From Bacillus sp. 2205SS5-2 (GTDB lineage: Bacteria > Bacillota > Bacilli > Bacillales > Bacillaceae_K), in assembly GCF_037024155.1 (NCBI RefSeq), contig NZ_JAYKTS010000007.1:105207-169206 (forward strand): a DNA stretch of 64,000 nt, read 5' to 3'. Position 1 is the first letter of the stretch. Each line of letters starts with the position of its first letter. Below, one piece after another: positions 7,335 to 15,192 of this stretch. A model generated the notes under the pieces. That model searched no databases. It was not told the origin of the DNA and saw only the letters and a list, made by a program, of their open reading frames with translations. The position numbers and the translations under genes were made by a program.

Positions 7335-8675
7335 TTGCGAAAAGTGTTAGTTGCCAATCGAGGAGAAATAGCTTCAAGAATTATCTCAACCTGTAAAGAA
7401 ATGGGTATGGAAACAGTAGCGGTGTATTCTGATGCCGATAAAGACCTTCCGTTTGTAGGGCAAGCAGATAAGGCATACCGAATTGGAGAAGCTCCTGTCA
7501 ATAAGTCTTATCTGAATATGGAAGAGATATTAAGAATAGCGATAGAAGAAAAGGTGTGGGGCATTCATCCTGGATATGGCTTGCTATCTGAGAATGCGCT
7601 TTTTGCCCAAAAAGCAGCAGAACTTGGTATTGTATTCATTGGTCCTCATTTTAAAACGCTCGAAAAGATGGGTGATAAAATACAATCTCGTAAAGCGATG
7701 AATGAGGCTGGTGTACCTGTTGTACCTGGAAGTGAAGAGGGGATATCTTCTCTTGCAGAAGCGAAAGGGTTTGCTGAAACAATCGGTTACCCTGTCATGT
7801 TGAAAGCTAGTGGAGGCGGTGGGGGAATTGGGATGATTCGCTGCGAGAATGAACAAACGCTCACTCAAAATTTCCAGTCCACTAAAACAAGAGCCAAAGC
7901 TTATTTTGGAAACGAAGAAGTTTTCATTGAGAAGTGTATTGAAAATGGGCGTCATATTGAGGTGCAAATTTTTGCAGACCAGCACGGTAATGTCGTTCAC
8001 CTGTTTGAGCGGAACTGTTCCATTCAACGTCGAAACCAAAAGGTGATTGAAGAATCTCCCTCACCATGTCTTTCCGCTACTACTAGAGAAAAAATGTTCG
8101 ATGCTGCGGTTAAAGCAGCTCATGCTGTTGATTATCTCAATGCAGGAACGATTGAATTTCTAGTAGATGAAGCAGAGAATTTCTACTTTTTAGAAATGAA
8201 CACAAGACTACAGGTTGAACACCCAGTGACGGAAATGATTACAGGGCTGAATCTAGTGAAATGGCAGTTGCTCGTGGCAATGAATGAACCTTTGCCTCAA
8301 CCGTCTCAGCAAGCCATTATGGAACAAGGTCATGCGATGGAATTTCGCGTCTACGCGGAAGATCCTCGAACTTTCATGCCTTCTCCTGGGAAGATTGTCA
8401 ATATCAAATGGGGGGAAATGGATGGTATAAGGATCGATGCGGGGTATCGATCAGGCAACACAGTCACCCCTTTCTATGACCCGCTTGTAGCCAAATGCAT
8501 CGTCTTTGCAAATACAAGAGAAGGCTGTTTAGACAAGGCTAAAGAGTTTTTTAGAAGCACAAGTATAGAAGGTATTAAAACGAATTTGCCTCTTTTTCAG
8601 GAAGTGTTACAAGAAGAAGCGTTCACTGATGGGAACTATACAACGAGTTGGTTAATGAGTCATAAAAATCAATAA
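7335..8675 (+). CDS. Biotin carboxylase subunit of an acyl-CoA carboxylase
   Basis: A 446-aa AccC-type biotin carboxylase: N-terminal 'KVLVANRGEIASRI', 'GIHPGYGLLSENALFA', the ATP-grasp glycine loop 'KASGGGGGIGM', metal and catalytic residues in 'FLEMNTRLQVEHPVTEMITG', and a C-terminal BC domain. It carboxylates the biotin of the small carrier encoded next. The TTG start at 7335 has GGAGG 8 nt upstream. A dedicated carrier and a single fused carboxyltransferase downstream indicate a propionyl-/methylmalonyl-type acyl-CoA carboxylase rather than the housekeeping AccBC of fatty-acid synthesis. The exact acyl substrate is not certain. Confidence 0.88.
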   Translation: MRKVLVANRGEIASRIISTCKEMGMETVAVYSDADKDLPFVGQADKAYRIGEAPVNKSYLNMEEILRIAIEEKVWGIHPGYGLLSENALFAQKAAELGIVFIGPHFKTLEKMGDKIQSRKAMNEAGVPVVPGSEEGISSLAEAKGFAETIGYPVMLKASGGGGGIGMIRCENEQTLTQNFQSTKTRAKAYFGNEEVFIEKCIENGRHIEVQIFADQHGNVVHLFERNCSIQRRNQKVIEESPSPCLSATTREKMFDAAVKAAHAVDYLNAGTIEFLVDEAENFYFLEMNTRLQVEHPVTEMITGLNLVKWQLLVAMNEPLPQPSQQAIMEQGHAMEFRVYAEDPRTFMPSPGKIVNIKWGEMDGIRIDAGYRSGNTVTPFYDPLVAKCIVFANTREGCLDKAKEFFRSTSIEGIKTNLPLFQEVLQEEAFTDGNYTTSWLMSHKNQ

Positions 8676-8690
8676 TTGGAGGAAATAAAC

Positions 8691-8906
8691 ATGAAAGAAA
8701 TTACAGCAACGATGGCAGGAACAGTCTTAGAAGTGAATGTGACGAGTGGAGAAGAAGTTTCATTTGGTCAAGAAGTCTTAAAAATAGAATCCATGAAAAT
8801 GGAGATTCCTATTGAGTCGACTTTGGGTGGAAAAGTGGAGGAAATTAAAGTTAATATTGGGGATTTTGTAAATGAAGGGGACGTTTTATTTTTAATTAAA
8901 AGCTAA
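8691..8906 (+). CDS. Biotin carboxyl carrier protein (small, acyl-CoA carboxylase)
   Basis: A 71-aa stand-alone biotinyl domain. The biotinylation motif ESMKMEIP holds the acceptor lysine (Lys34 of MKM) on the expected hairpin turn, with 'GTVLEVNVTSGEEV' and 'VNIGDFVNEGDVL' forming the two half-barrels. It shuttles carboxybiotin between the upstream carboxylase and the downstream carboxyltransferase. GGAGGAAATAAAC precedes the ATG at 8691, 15 nt after the biotin carboxylase stop. It resembles YngHB-type mini-carriers in length. A MITE-like repeat begins at its stop codon. Confidence 0.9.
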   Translation: MKEITATMAGTVLEVNVTSGEEVSFGQEVLKIESMKMEIPIESTLGGKVEEIKVNIGDFVNEGDVLFLIKS

Positions 8907-9070
8907 GGCTCTTTTCGCATACTTTGTTGCTGCCGTATACAAAAAGGATGGAAACACTCTTTTCATTCCTCATTTCGGGTTGAAAATGATGCGAAAAGAT
9001 GCCCGAAGTCAATCTTCAACACCAATTGAGGGATAATTCGAAAAGCCACAATCTTTGTGAAAACAGCCAA
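8905..9070. repeat. MITE-like element inside the acyl-CoA carboxylase operon
   Basis: The left end TAAGGCTCTTTTCGC overlaps the stop codon of the carrier gene. The right end, reverse-complemented, reads GGCTGTTTTCACAAAGATTG. The two ends are imperfect inverted repeats. An internal block (8991-9007; TTCGGGCATCTTTTCGC on the minus strand) recurs in the copies at 14129 and 63709. No open reading frame is present. It separates the carrier gene from the carboxyltransferase by 192 nt, in an operon otherwise tightly packed. Confidence 0.65.
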
Positions 9071-9098
9071 AGCTAAAGAGAACAAAGGGGGAATTTAG

Positions 9099-10640
9099 GT
9101 GACAACTTCTAAGTTGGAAGAAATGACTTTGAATGAAAAAAGAGAGCAAGTAAAAGCAGGAGGACACCCGAAATATCATGAAAAACTAAAAGAACAAAAC
9201 AAACTCTTTGTGCGGGATCGTCTTTCACTTTTATTCGATGGTGGGGAATACGAAGAAGATGGTATATTGGCTAATTTTAAAGAATCAGATCTTCCAGCTG
9301 ACGGTGTGGTAACCGCAATAGGCGAAGTAAAGGGCCAAACCGTTTGTGTGATGGCAAATGACTCCACGGTAAAAGCGGGATCTTGGGGATCTAGAACGGT
9401 TGAGAAAATTATTCGGATTCAAGAAACCGCTCTAAAATTGAAAGTACCGATGTATTATTTGGTGGATTCAGCAGGGGCACGAATTACCGACCAGCTTGAA
9501 ATGTTTCCTAACAGGCGTGGAGCCGGTAGAATCTTTCATAATCAAGTCAAGCTCTCAGGAATGGTGCCTCAAATCTGTTTGTTATTTGGACCATCAGCTG
9601 CTGGTGGTGCCTATATTCCAGCTTTTTGTGATATTGTCATCATGGTTGAGGGGAATGCCTCGATGTATTTAGGGTCCCCACGTATGGCAGAAAAAGTTAT
9701 CGGTGAAAAGGTAACCTTAGAGGAAATGGGCGGAGCACGGATGCATTGCTCGATAAGTGGTTGCGGTGATATGCTTGTTTCATCTGAAGAAGAAGGGATT
9801 TCGGCGGCCAGAAAATATTTAACATACTTTCCGGCTAATTTTCATGAACGAGCTTCTGAAGTGGATAGTGTCTCTCCAAAAGAAGGGAAGCATCTTGAAA
9901 ACATTATTCCTAAACATCAAAATGCCCCTTTTGACATGTATGAGTGTATTGATACAATAATTGATGAAGGAAGCTTTTTTGAAATCAAAAAACTTTTTGC
10001 GCCTGAAATGATAACAGGGCTAGCTAGATTGAATGGAAAGGTTGTTGGAATTGTTGCAAATCAGCCTAAAATGAAAGGTGGCGTCCTCTTCGTGGATTCT
10101 GCCGATAAGGCGGCCAAATTTATAACCTTATGTGACGCTTTCCATATTCCGCTTCTCTTTTTAGCAGATGTACCAGGGTTTATGATTGGTACTAAGGTAG
10201 AACGAGCTGGTATTATTCGTCATGGTGCTAAACTTGTTGCTGCCATGAGTTCAGCAACGGTTCCGAAAATTTCGGTTGTCGTTCGAAAAGCGTATGGAGC
10301 AGGCTTGTATGCAATGGCAGGTCCGGCTTTTGAACCTGATTGCTGTATTGCATTGCCGTCGGCTCAAATCGCAGTAATGGGACCAGAGGCTGCGGTTAAT
10401 GCGGTGTATTCAAATAAAATTGAAGCGATCGAAGACCCAAAAGAAAAAGTACAATTTGTTCAGGAAAAGCAAAAGGAATACCAAGAGCACATTGATGTTT
10501 ATAAATTAGCATCCGAATTAATCATCGATGACATTGTTGAACCGAATGAGTTAAGAAGTGTTCTTAGTCGCCGCTTTGCATTATATTCGACAAAAGAAGT
10601 GGTATTTAGTGAGCGGAAACACCCTGTTTATCCTGTCTAA
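9099..10640 (+). CDS. Acyl-CoA carboxyltransferase (propionyl-/methylmalonyl-CoA type, fused alpha-beta)
   Basis: A 513-aa carboxyltransferase with two crotonase-like halves: N-terminal half 'DSAGARITDQLEMFPNRRGAGRIF' and 'GPSAAGGAYIPAFCD', and C-terminal half 'LADVPGFMIGTKVERAGIIRHGAK' and 'RKAYGAGLYAMAGPAF'. This is the PccB/MmdA family. It transfers CO2 from carboxybiotin to an acyl-CoA, most likely propionyl-CoA. No sodium-pumping decarboxylase membrane subunit is nearby, so a carboxylase role is favoured. The GTG at 9099 follows AAAGGGGGAA. A strong terminator ends the operon. Confidence 0.88.
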   Translation: MTTSKLEEMTLNEKREQVKAGGHPKYHEKLKEQNKLFVRDRLSLLFDGGEYEEDGILANFKESDLPADGVVTAIGEVKGQTVCVMANDSTVKAGSWGSRTVEKIIRIQETALKLKVPMYYLVDSAGARITDQLEMFPNRRGAGRIFHNQVKLSGMVPQICLLFGPSAAGGAYIPAFCDIVIMVEGNASMYLGSPRMAEKVIGEKVTLEEMGGARMHCSISGCGDMLVSSEEEGISAARKYLTYFPANFHERASEVDSVSPKEGKHLENIIPKHQNAPFDMYECIDTIIDEGSFFEIKKLFAPEMITGLARLNGKVVGIVANQPKMKGGVLFVDSADKAAKFITLCDAFHIPLLFLADVPGFMIGTKVERAGIIRHGAKLVAAMSSATVPKISVVVRKAYGAGLYAMAGPAFEPDCCIALPSAQIAVMGPEAAVNAVYSNKIEAIEDPKEKVQFVQEKQKEYQEHIDVYKLASELIIDDIVEPNELRSVLSRRFALYSTKEVVFSERKHPVYPV

Positions 10641-10650
10641 TTAAAGCCTC

Positions 10651-10690
10651 AACGTATGATATGAACTTTCATATCATGCGTTTTTTTATT
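10651..10690 (+). terminator. Terminator of the acyl-CoA carboxylase operon
   Basis: A 14-bp stem, ACGTATGATATGAA with TTCATATCATGCGT (one G-T pair), and seven T. It isolates the carboxylase genes from panE. Confidence 0.9.
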
Positions 10691-10837
10691 TATGCACAAG
10701 ACAAAGAAAGCTAAATATGTCTATAATTAGAGTATTAAGAATAATTAAGAATCAATCAGGTCAAGTTTTTAGTAAGATTAATTGAATGAACGTCATGGGT
10801 TCGTTACATTACCTATAGATTATAAAAAAGGAAGAGA

Positions 10838-11749
10838 ATGATGTTGAAAATTGCCATTGTTGGTTCTGGAGCGATTGGAATGCTCTATGCCGCGTATTTA
10901 CAAGAAAGACATTCAGTTACCCTCTTTACCCGCAGACAAAATCAAGCTAAGCAATTGAATGAAAAAGGACTGACACTTACGGTTTCAGATACCTCTAGAA
11001 AAGTAAGGATTACAGCTATGCCGTTTTCTACAATGCTTCAACAAAATGACTTTGAGGTGGTGTTTATTACTGTAAAACAGTATCAACTCGATCAAATTCT
11101 CCCTACTCTTCACGACTTAGCTCCTGAGACGACGTTAATTTTTTTGCAAAATGGAATGAATCATTTGCAGAATTTGAGCAACCTTCCAGCTCGAAGTATT
11201 TTTGTTGGGACTGTGAGTCATGGAGCAACACGTCTTGATGATACGTCTGTATCTCATAGAGGGGAAGGGAAGACGAGCCTTTCCGTCTTTAAAGGAGAGA
11301 AGGACCCCGTTTATTCGTCCATAAATCTTTTTGAGAAGGAGTTCCCTTTTGAGTATGCGTCAAATTACAACACTCTTCTACTCGAGAAACTGGTTATCAA
11401 TTCGGTAATCAATCCATTGACAGCGCTTTTTAAAGTCTCTAACGGTGAGTTAGTTGAGAATCCGCATTTTTTTTCAATTGCTCAGGATTTATATAGGGAA
11501 CTTGAGGTAGTGTTTGGGGATTTATCAGATCTATGTTCAATGGAGAAAATTGTTACTGTGTGTCAAAATACGTATCACAATCGTTCTTCCATGTTGGCAG
11601 ATCTTGAGAACGGAAGGCAAACAGAAATCGATGCAATTCTTGGATTTGTTCTTCTACAAGCAGAAAAGAATAAGAGCACTCTTCACCTCATTCCGCTATT
11701 AGTGAAAAGTATTCAAGGAGAGGAGTTAAAGAGGGGGAAGCGAATATGA
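10838..11749 (+). CDS. 2-dehydropantoate 2-reductase (PanE/ApbA family, YlbQ)
   Basis: A 303-aa ketopantoate reductase-family protein: N-terminal Rossmann motif GSGAIG (near residues 9-14), 'VFITVKQYQLDQILP', and the C-terminal ApbA_C region with 'LVINSVINPLTALF' containing the Lys-x3-Asn signature. It would reduce ketopantoate to pantoate with NADPH in coenzyme A synthesis, though many Bacillus paralogues are untested. Three start codons (ATG 10838, ATG 10841, TTG 10844) follow the same GGAAGAG; the second or third has the best spacing. Its stop overlaps the next start (ATGA). Confidence 0.82.
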   Translation: MMLKIAIVGSGAIGMLYAAYLQERHSVTLFTRRQNQAKQLNEKGLTLTVSDTSRKVRITAMPFSTMLQQNDFEVVFITVKQYQLDQILPTLHDLAPETTLIFLQNGMNHLQNLSNLPARSIFVGTVSHGATRLDDTSVSHRGEGKTSLSVFKGEKDPVYSSINLFEKEFPFEYASNYNTLLLEKLVINSVINPLTALFKVSNGELVENPHFFSIAQDLYRELEVVFGDLSDLCSMEKIVTVCQNTYHNRSSMLADLENGRQTEIDAILGFVLLQAEKNKSTLHLIPLLVKSIQGEELKRGKRI

Positions 11750-12132
11750 CACTTATTTTTTCATCTGTTGGTGGTTTTTTGGTTACGATGCCCTTTTTGG
11801 TGTATTTTTTTGTCTTTATTATTATGAAACAATCCACTAAGAACCACCGAAAAGCTGTTAATGTTGCGATTGATACATCAACAGTGTTTTTGTTCTTTTC
11901 TGTTCATTTTATCATTTTGACTATTTGGGAGCGTTCTTATATATGGTTGCTTGTGCTGATGATGCTAGTGATGGCAACCTTGTTCGTTTTGATGTATTGG
12001 AAAGTGAAAAAAGAAATAATATTTCCTAAATTATTTAAGGGATTATGGAGAGTGAGTTTTTTGTTGTTAAGCTTAGCATATGTTTTTTTGCTTTTATACG
12101 GGGTAGTGTCTAGAATTCTCATGACCATTTAA
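11746..12132 (+). CDS. DUF3397 family membrane protein
   Basis: A 128-aa integral membrane protein with four predicted hydrophobic segments (about residues 6-27, 42-62, 65-83, 100-124) and a basic loop 'WKVKKEIIFPKLFKGLWR' before the last one. This pattern resembles the DUF3397 family that I recall from Bacillus genomes just before bshC; function is unknown. It overlaps the panE-like stop by 4 nt and has GGGGGAAG upstream, so it is translationally coupled. No enzymatic motif is visible. Confidence 0.7.
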   Translation: MTLIFSSVGGFLVTMPFLVYFFVFIIMKQSTKNHRKAVNVAIDTSTVFLFFSVHFIILTIWERSYIWLLVLMMLVMATLFVLMYWKVKKEIIFPKLFKGLWRVSFLLLSLAYVFLLLYGVVSRILMTI

Positions 12133-12161
12133 GCAAGTTTTTTTCTTTTATTAATAGAGAA

Positions 12162-12170
12162 TGCTATACT
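12162..12170 (+). promoter_or_regulatory. Extended -10 promoter candidate for bshC
   Basis: TGCTATACT is an extended -10 element (TGnTATACT), 43 nt before the bshC start. The -35 region at normal spacing is only T-rich. Confidence 0.5.
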
Positions 12171-12213
12171 GATATTTAGCATTTTAGAAGCAAAGTAAAG
12201 GAGTTACAACACT

Positions 12214-13833
12214 ATGGAACTGGAGAAGTTCTCAATTCCGGCAACAAATCGTTTTGCCTCACTATACTTACACCAGGAAAAGCCTGTTACCGATTATTTT
12301 CATTATGACCTAAGTCAATCTTCTCTTTATGAACAGAGGGTCAAAGACCTAGAGATGCGGGATTTTCAACGAAGAAAACTAGCAAAATGTATCGAAGATT
12401 ATATGAACCCCTTTCCTTCGTCAGAAAAAGTGAATGATTCCTTACGGAAATTAAAAACAAATGGAGTTGTTGTGATAGGTGGCCAACAGGCCGGTCTCTT
12501 AACTGGTCCACTTTATTCTATACATAAGATTATTTCTATTATTGTGCTTGCCAAACAACAAGAGCAAGCGTTGAATGTACCAGTTATCCCAGTCTTTTGG
12601 ATTGCTGGTGAGGACCACGATTATCAAGAGATTAATCATGTGTTTGCCTTTGATGAAGGAAAGTCTTTTAAACTGAGTTATCCGGAAAGCAACTTGGAAA
12701 AACAGATGGTCTCCTCGTTAGAATTTGATAAAGATAAAATGAGTAATTGGATTCGGTCCGTATTCGAGCACTTCGGCGAAACATTCTACACGAATGATTT
12801 ATTGAAGTTTATTGAAGTTGCGATTGAATCGACAACTTCAATCGTCGACTTGTTTAGTTATATTGTTATGGAACTTTTTAAAGATGAGGGACTATTGATT
12901 ATTGATTCTGCAAACCCATCATTACGTGAAATAGAAGCCCCTTTCTTTCGACAATTACTTGAAAAACATTCAGCCATTACGGGCAAACTTCTCCTTCAAC
13001 AAACCCAAATCCAAGACGATGGATTTCAACCGATGATTGAAGCGTCCAAACAAAGTATGAATTTGTTTGTACAACATAAAGGAGAGCGGCTTTTGCTAGA
13101 GATGACTCCAAATGGGGGTGTAGGGAAAAATACTCAGATAAACTGGAGTATGGATCAGTTGCGTTTACTTTTAGAAGAGAGTCCTCATATGTTTAGTAAT
13201 AATGTTGTTACTCGACCATTAATGCAGGAATGGTTATTTCCGACATTGGCCTTCATAGCAGGACCAGGGGAAATCGCTTATTGGGGAGAATTAAAGAAGA
13301 GCTTCGAAGAAATGGACTTAAAGATGCCTCCGATAGTCCCGAGGCAAAACATTACATTTGTAGAGCGGGAGATTCAACAGCTGTTAAGAGAACTTGATAA
13401 AGAAGCGGACTTGGTTATTCGTGACGGATTAAAGAAAGACAAAGCTGCGTTCATTGGAAGTATAAAAGATGAAGAGTTACAGACTTACCTTGATCAAACA
13501 AAACAATTTCTTGCTCAACAGTATGAGAATATAACCTTGAGAGCTGAAACAATAGAAAAAGGCCTGATTCCGTTAGTTGAAAAGAATCTTGCAATTCATC
13601 TTAATCAACTTCATTTTTTAGAGAACAAGATTGAAAAGAGTATTCTATTCAGAGAAAAGGTAGTTCTCGACAAATATGACCGGATTACTGCGGCACTTCT
13701 TCCTGAGGATGCGCCACAAGAAAGAGTTTGGAATGTATTTTACTTTCTTAACAAATATGGAGAATCTTTTGTTACAGATTTGTTAGATTTACCTTACACA
13801 TGGGACGGAACGCATAACTTGATTCATGTTTAA
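12214..13833 (+). CDS. bshC: Bacillithiol biosynthesis cysteine-adding enzyme BshC
   Basis: A 539-aa protein, the same length as B. subtilis BshC (YllA). Recognisable segments are 'VVIGGQQAGLLTGPLYSIHKI' (nucleotide-binding HUP-like core), 'VIPVFWIAGEDHDYQEINHV' and 'FPTLAFIAGPGEIAYWGELK', plus a C-terminal coiled coil around residues 430-480. It adds cysteine to GlcN-malate, the last step of bacillithiol synthesis. AAAGGAG lies 10 nt before the ATG. It lies upstream of mraZ as in B. subtilis, although here an 895-bp repeat-rich gap intervenes. Confidence 0.95.
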   Translation: MELEKFSIPATNRFASLYLHQEKPVTDYFHYDLSQSSLYEQRVKDLEMRDFQRRKLAKCIEDYMNPFPSSEKVNDSLRKLKTNGVVVIGGQQAGLLTGPLYSIHKIISIIVLAKQQEQALNVPVIPVFWIAGEDHDYQEINHVFAFDEGKSFKLSYPESNLEKQMVSSLEFDKDKMSNWIRSVFEHFGETFYTNDLLKFIEVAIESTTSIVDLFSYIVMELFKDEGLLIIDSANPSLREIEAPFFRQLLEKHSAITGKLLLQQTQIQDDGFQPMIEASKQSMNLFVQHKGERLLLEMTPNGGVGKNTQINWSMDQLRLLLEESPHMFSNNVVTRPLMQEWLFPTLAFIAGPGEIAYWGELKKSFEEMDLKMPPIVPRQNITFVEREIQQLLRELDKEADLVIRDGLKKDKAAFIGSIKDEELQTYLDQTKQFLAQQYENITLRAETIEKGLIPLVEKNLAIHLNQLHFLENKIEKSILFREKVVLDKYDRITAALLPEDAPQERVWNVFYFLNKYGESFVTDLLDLPYTWDGTHNLIHV

Positions 13834-14088
13834 TCAAGTTTGAGGGAGATGCCTGCGCATTTTATTCAAAGATTGAATTCGTATAAAATGTTGCTATTGA
13901 ATTCAATTGTCGATATTCGTACTGTTTTCGTTCGGAAAAAATTCATAGAAATCATTCAAATTAATAGAAGATACCCATCTGTGAAAAGCAAGAATTTTGC
14001 GGAAAAAGCGCTAATTAAAGAGGGTGTTCTTTCGTTCTTTTTCCATGTCATCCCGTTATAAACAAGTGAACTAGATCGGTGAAAAGAT

Positions 14089-14118
14089 AAAAACTTATCC
14101 ACAAGTGGATAAGTTTTT
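14089..14118 (+). terminator. Terminator downstream of bshC
   Basis: AAAACTTATCCAC, loop AA, GTGGATAAGTTTT, continuing into TTTTTTG. The stem is perfect, about 255 nt after the bshC stop. Confidence 0.85.
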
Positions 14119-14128
14119 TGTTTTACAT

Positions 14129-14642
14129 AAGGCTGTTTTTGCAAAGATTGTGGCTTTTCGTTTCAGTTAATCATCTGTGATAGCTTTGTTTCGGGCATCA
14201 TTCACGAAAAGTGGAAGTGGCTGCCCAGGGACGGCAGGCATCTGGCAGAACACGTAGTGAAGCCTGCTTCACGCAGTGGTCTGACAAATGCCCGAGTCCC
14301 TAGCCACCGCAGCTGGATCACGAAAAGCGGAAGTGGCTGCCCAGGGACGGCAGGCATCTGGCAGAACACGTAGTGAAGCCTGCTTCACGCAGTGGTCTGA
14401 CAAATGCCCGAGTCCCTAGCCACCGCAGCTGGATCACGAAAAGCGGAAGTGGCTGCCCAGCGGCGTTAGGCAAATGAAGAACTCGGAGGTGATGCCTGCA
14501 TCGCTGGAGGGTTATTCATTTGACCCCGAGCCGCAAGCCACTGCAGCTAGATCCGTCTGTTTTTGATAGAAATCAACAATGAAATGGAGGATTTAGTCAA
14601 AAATTAGATGAAAAAAGCCAGAATGTATACGAAAGGAGCCTT
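14129..14642. repeat. Composite MITE-like element enclosing the hairpin repeat array
   Basis: Left end ACATAAGGCTGTTTTTGC; right end, reverse-complemented, ATGTAAGGCTCCTTTCGT. They align over about 35 nt through 'ATTNTGGCTTTT'. The internal motif TTTCGGGCATCATTCACG (14189-14206) matches the 8905 and 63709 copies and runs directly into the first hairpin unit. The hairpin repeats therefore look nested in, or joined to, this element. Confidence 0.55.
14203..14556 (+). repeat. Tandem long-hairpin repeat array (116-bp period, three units)
   Basis: Units start at 14203, 14319 and 14435. The first two differ at about one base (AGTGG/AGCGG). The third keeps only the outer arms. Each unit is a nested palindrome: outer arms GTGGCT/AGCCAC, then GGGAC/GTCCC, then GGCATCTG/GACAAATGCC, and a central GTGAAGC-CT-GCTTCAC. 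Units are clearly more GC-rich than the flanking sequence. In the third unit the middle arms are replaced by AAATGAA/TTCATTT, so pairing is kept although sequence is not. A related family occurs at 35313-35579 and 18820-18922. Confidence 0.85.
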
Positions 14643-14675
14643 ACATAAAAATGCCAAGATATTCACAAAAAGAAG

Positions 14676-14720
14676 TGGTGAAAAGTGGGGGGATGTGGTA
14701 AAGTTATGGGTGAAAGTGGG
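14676..14720 (+). promoter_or_regulatory. Phased TGG boxes, probable MraZ autoregulatory operator
   Basis: TGG triplets begin at 14676, 14686, 14696, 14707 and 14717, a spacing of 10, 10, 11 and 10 nt, just before the mraZ ribosome site. MraZ proteins bind short G-rich direct repeats (TGGGN or GTGG[A/T]G) about one helical turn apart upstream of their own operon. No convincing -10/-35 pair was found. Confidence 0.65.
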
Positions 14721-14728
14721 GGTAGCTT

Positions 14729-15160
14729 ATGTTCATGGGAGAATACCATCATTCGATTGATCAAAAGGGACGACTTATTGTTCCCGCGAAATTCCGTGAC
14801 CACTTAGGTGATTCTTTTGTGATAACTCGTGGATTGGACCAATGTTTGTTTGGATATCCTCAGGATGAATGGAAGCTACTAGAAGAAAAGTTAAAAGTAT
14901 TACCACTTACGAAGAAAGATGCTCGTGCTTTTACTCGATTTTTCTTTTCAGGTGCTACAGAGTGCGAATTGGACAAGCAGGGAAGAATTAATTTGCCGTC
15001 AACTCTCACAACGTATGCGAAACTTGAAAAAGAGTGTGTGGTTCTTGGTGTTTCCAATCGAATTGAGATTTGGAGTAAGACATTATGGGAAGACTACTTT
15101 ACACAATCAGAGGACTCCTTTGCAGAGCTTGCCGAAAATATGATTGGAATTGATATTTAA
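14729..15160 (+). CDS. mraZ: Transcriptional regulator MraZ
   Basis: 143 aa, the standard length. Two SpoVT/AbrB-like half-domains: '[25 protein letters not shown]' region at residues 3-28, and '[21 protein letters not shown]' at about residues 76-98, each with the D-x-K/Q-G-R-[IL] signature. MraZ forms a ring-shaped oligomer and represses its own dcw operon. The ATG at 14729 follows GGGGG. It is the first gene of the division and cell-wall cluster, preceded by phased TGG boxes. Confidence 0.96.
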   Translation: MFMGEYHHSIDQKGRLIVPAKFRDHLGDSFVITRGLDQCLFGYPQDEWKLLEEKLKVLPLTKKDARAFTRFFFSGATECELDKQGRINLPSTLTTYAKLEKECVVLGVSNRIEIWSKTLWEDYFTQSEDSFAELAENMIGIDI

Positions 15161-15192
15161 GGCGAATTATTCGATTGGAAAGGTTGAAAAAC

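Larger units (their letters stand above)
13834..14728. other. Repeat-rich gap between bshC and mraZ
   Basis: No credible gene lies here. In order: unremarkable AT-rich sequence (13834-14088), a terminator (14089-14118), the left end of a MITE-like element (14129), three long-hairpin repeat units (14203-14556), the right end (14642), and phased TGG boxes before mraZ (14676-14720). Confidence 0.7.

Noticed and set aside
7335..10640. Sodium-pumping methylmalonyl-CoA decarboxylase operon
   Set aside because: The biotin carboxylase subunit is present and the membrane decarboxylase subunit is absent, so a biotin-dependent carboxylase fits better.
13840..14061. Open frame of 73 codons after bshC
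   Set aside because: No good ribosome site, no recognisable family, AT-rich low-complexity composition, and it precedes a terminator; probably chance.
14203..14556. Possible CRISPR array (regular repeats of about 116 bp)
   Set aside because: The whole unit repeats, with no short repeat plus unique spacers, and there are no cas genes. Units are long palindromes.
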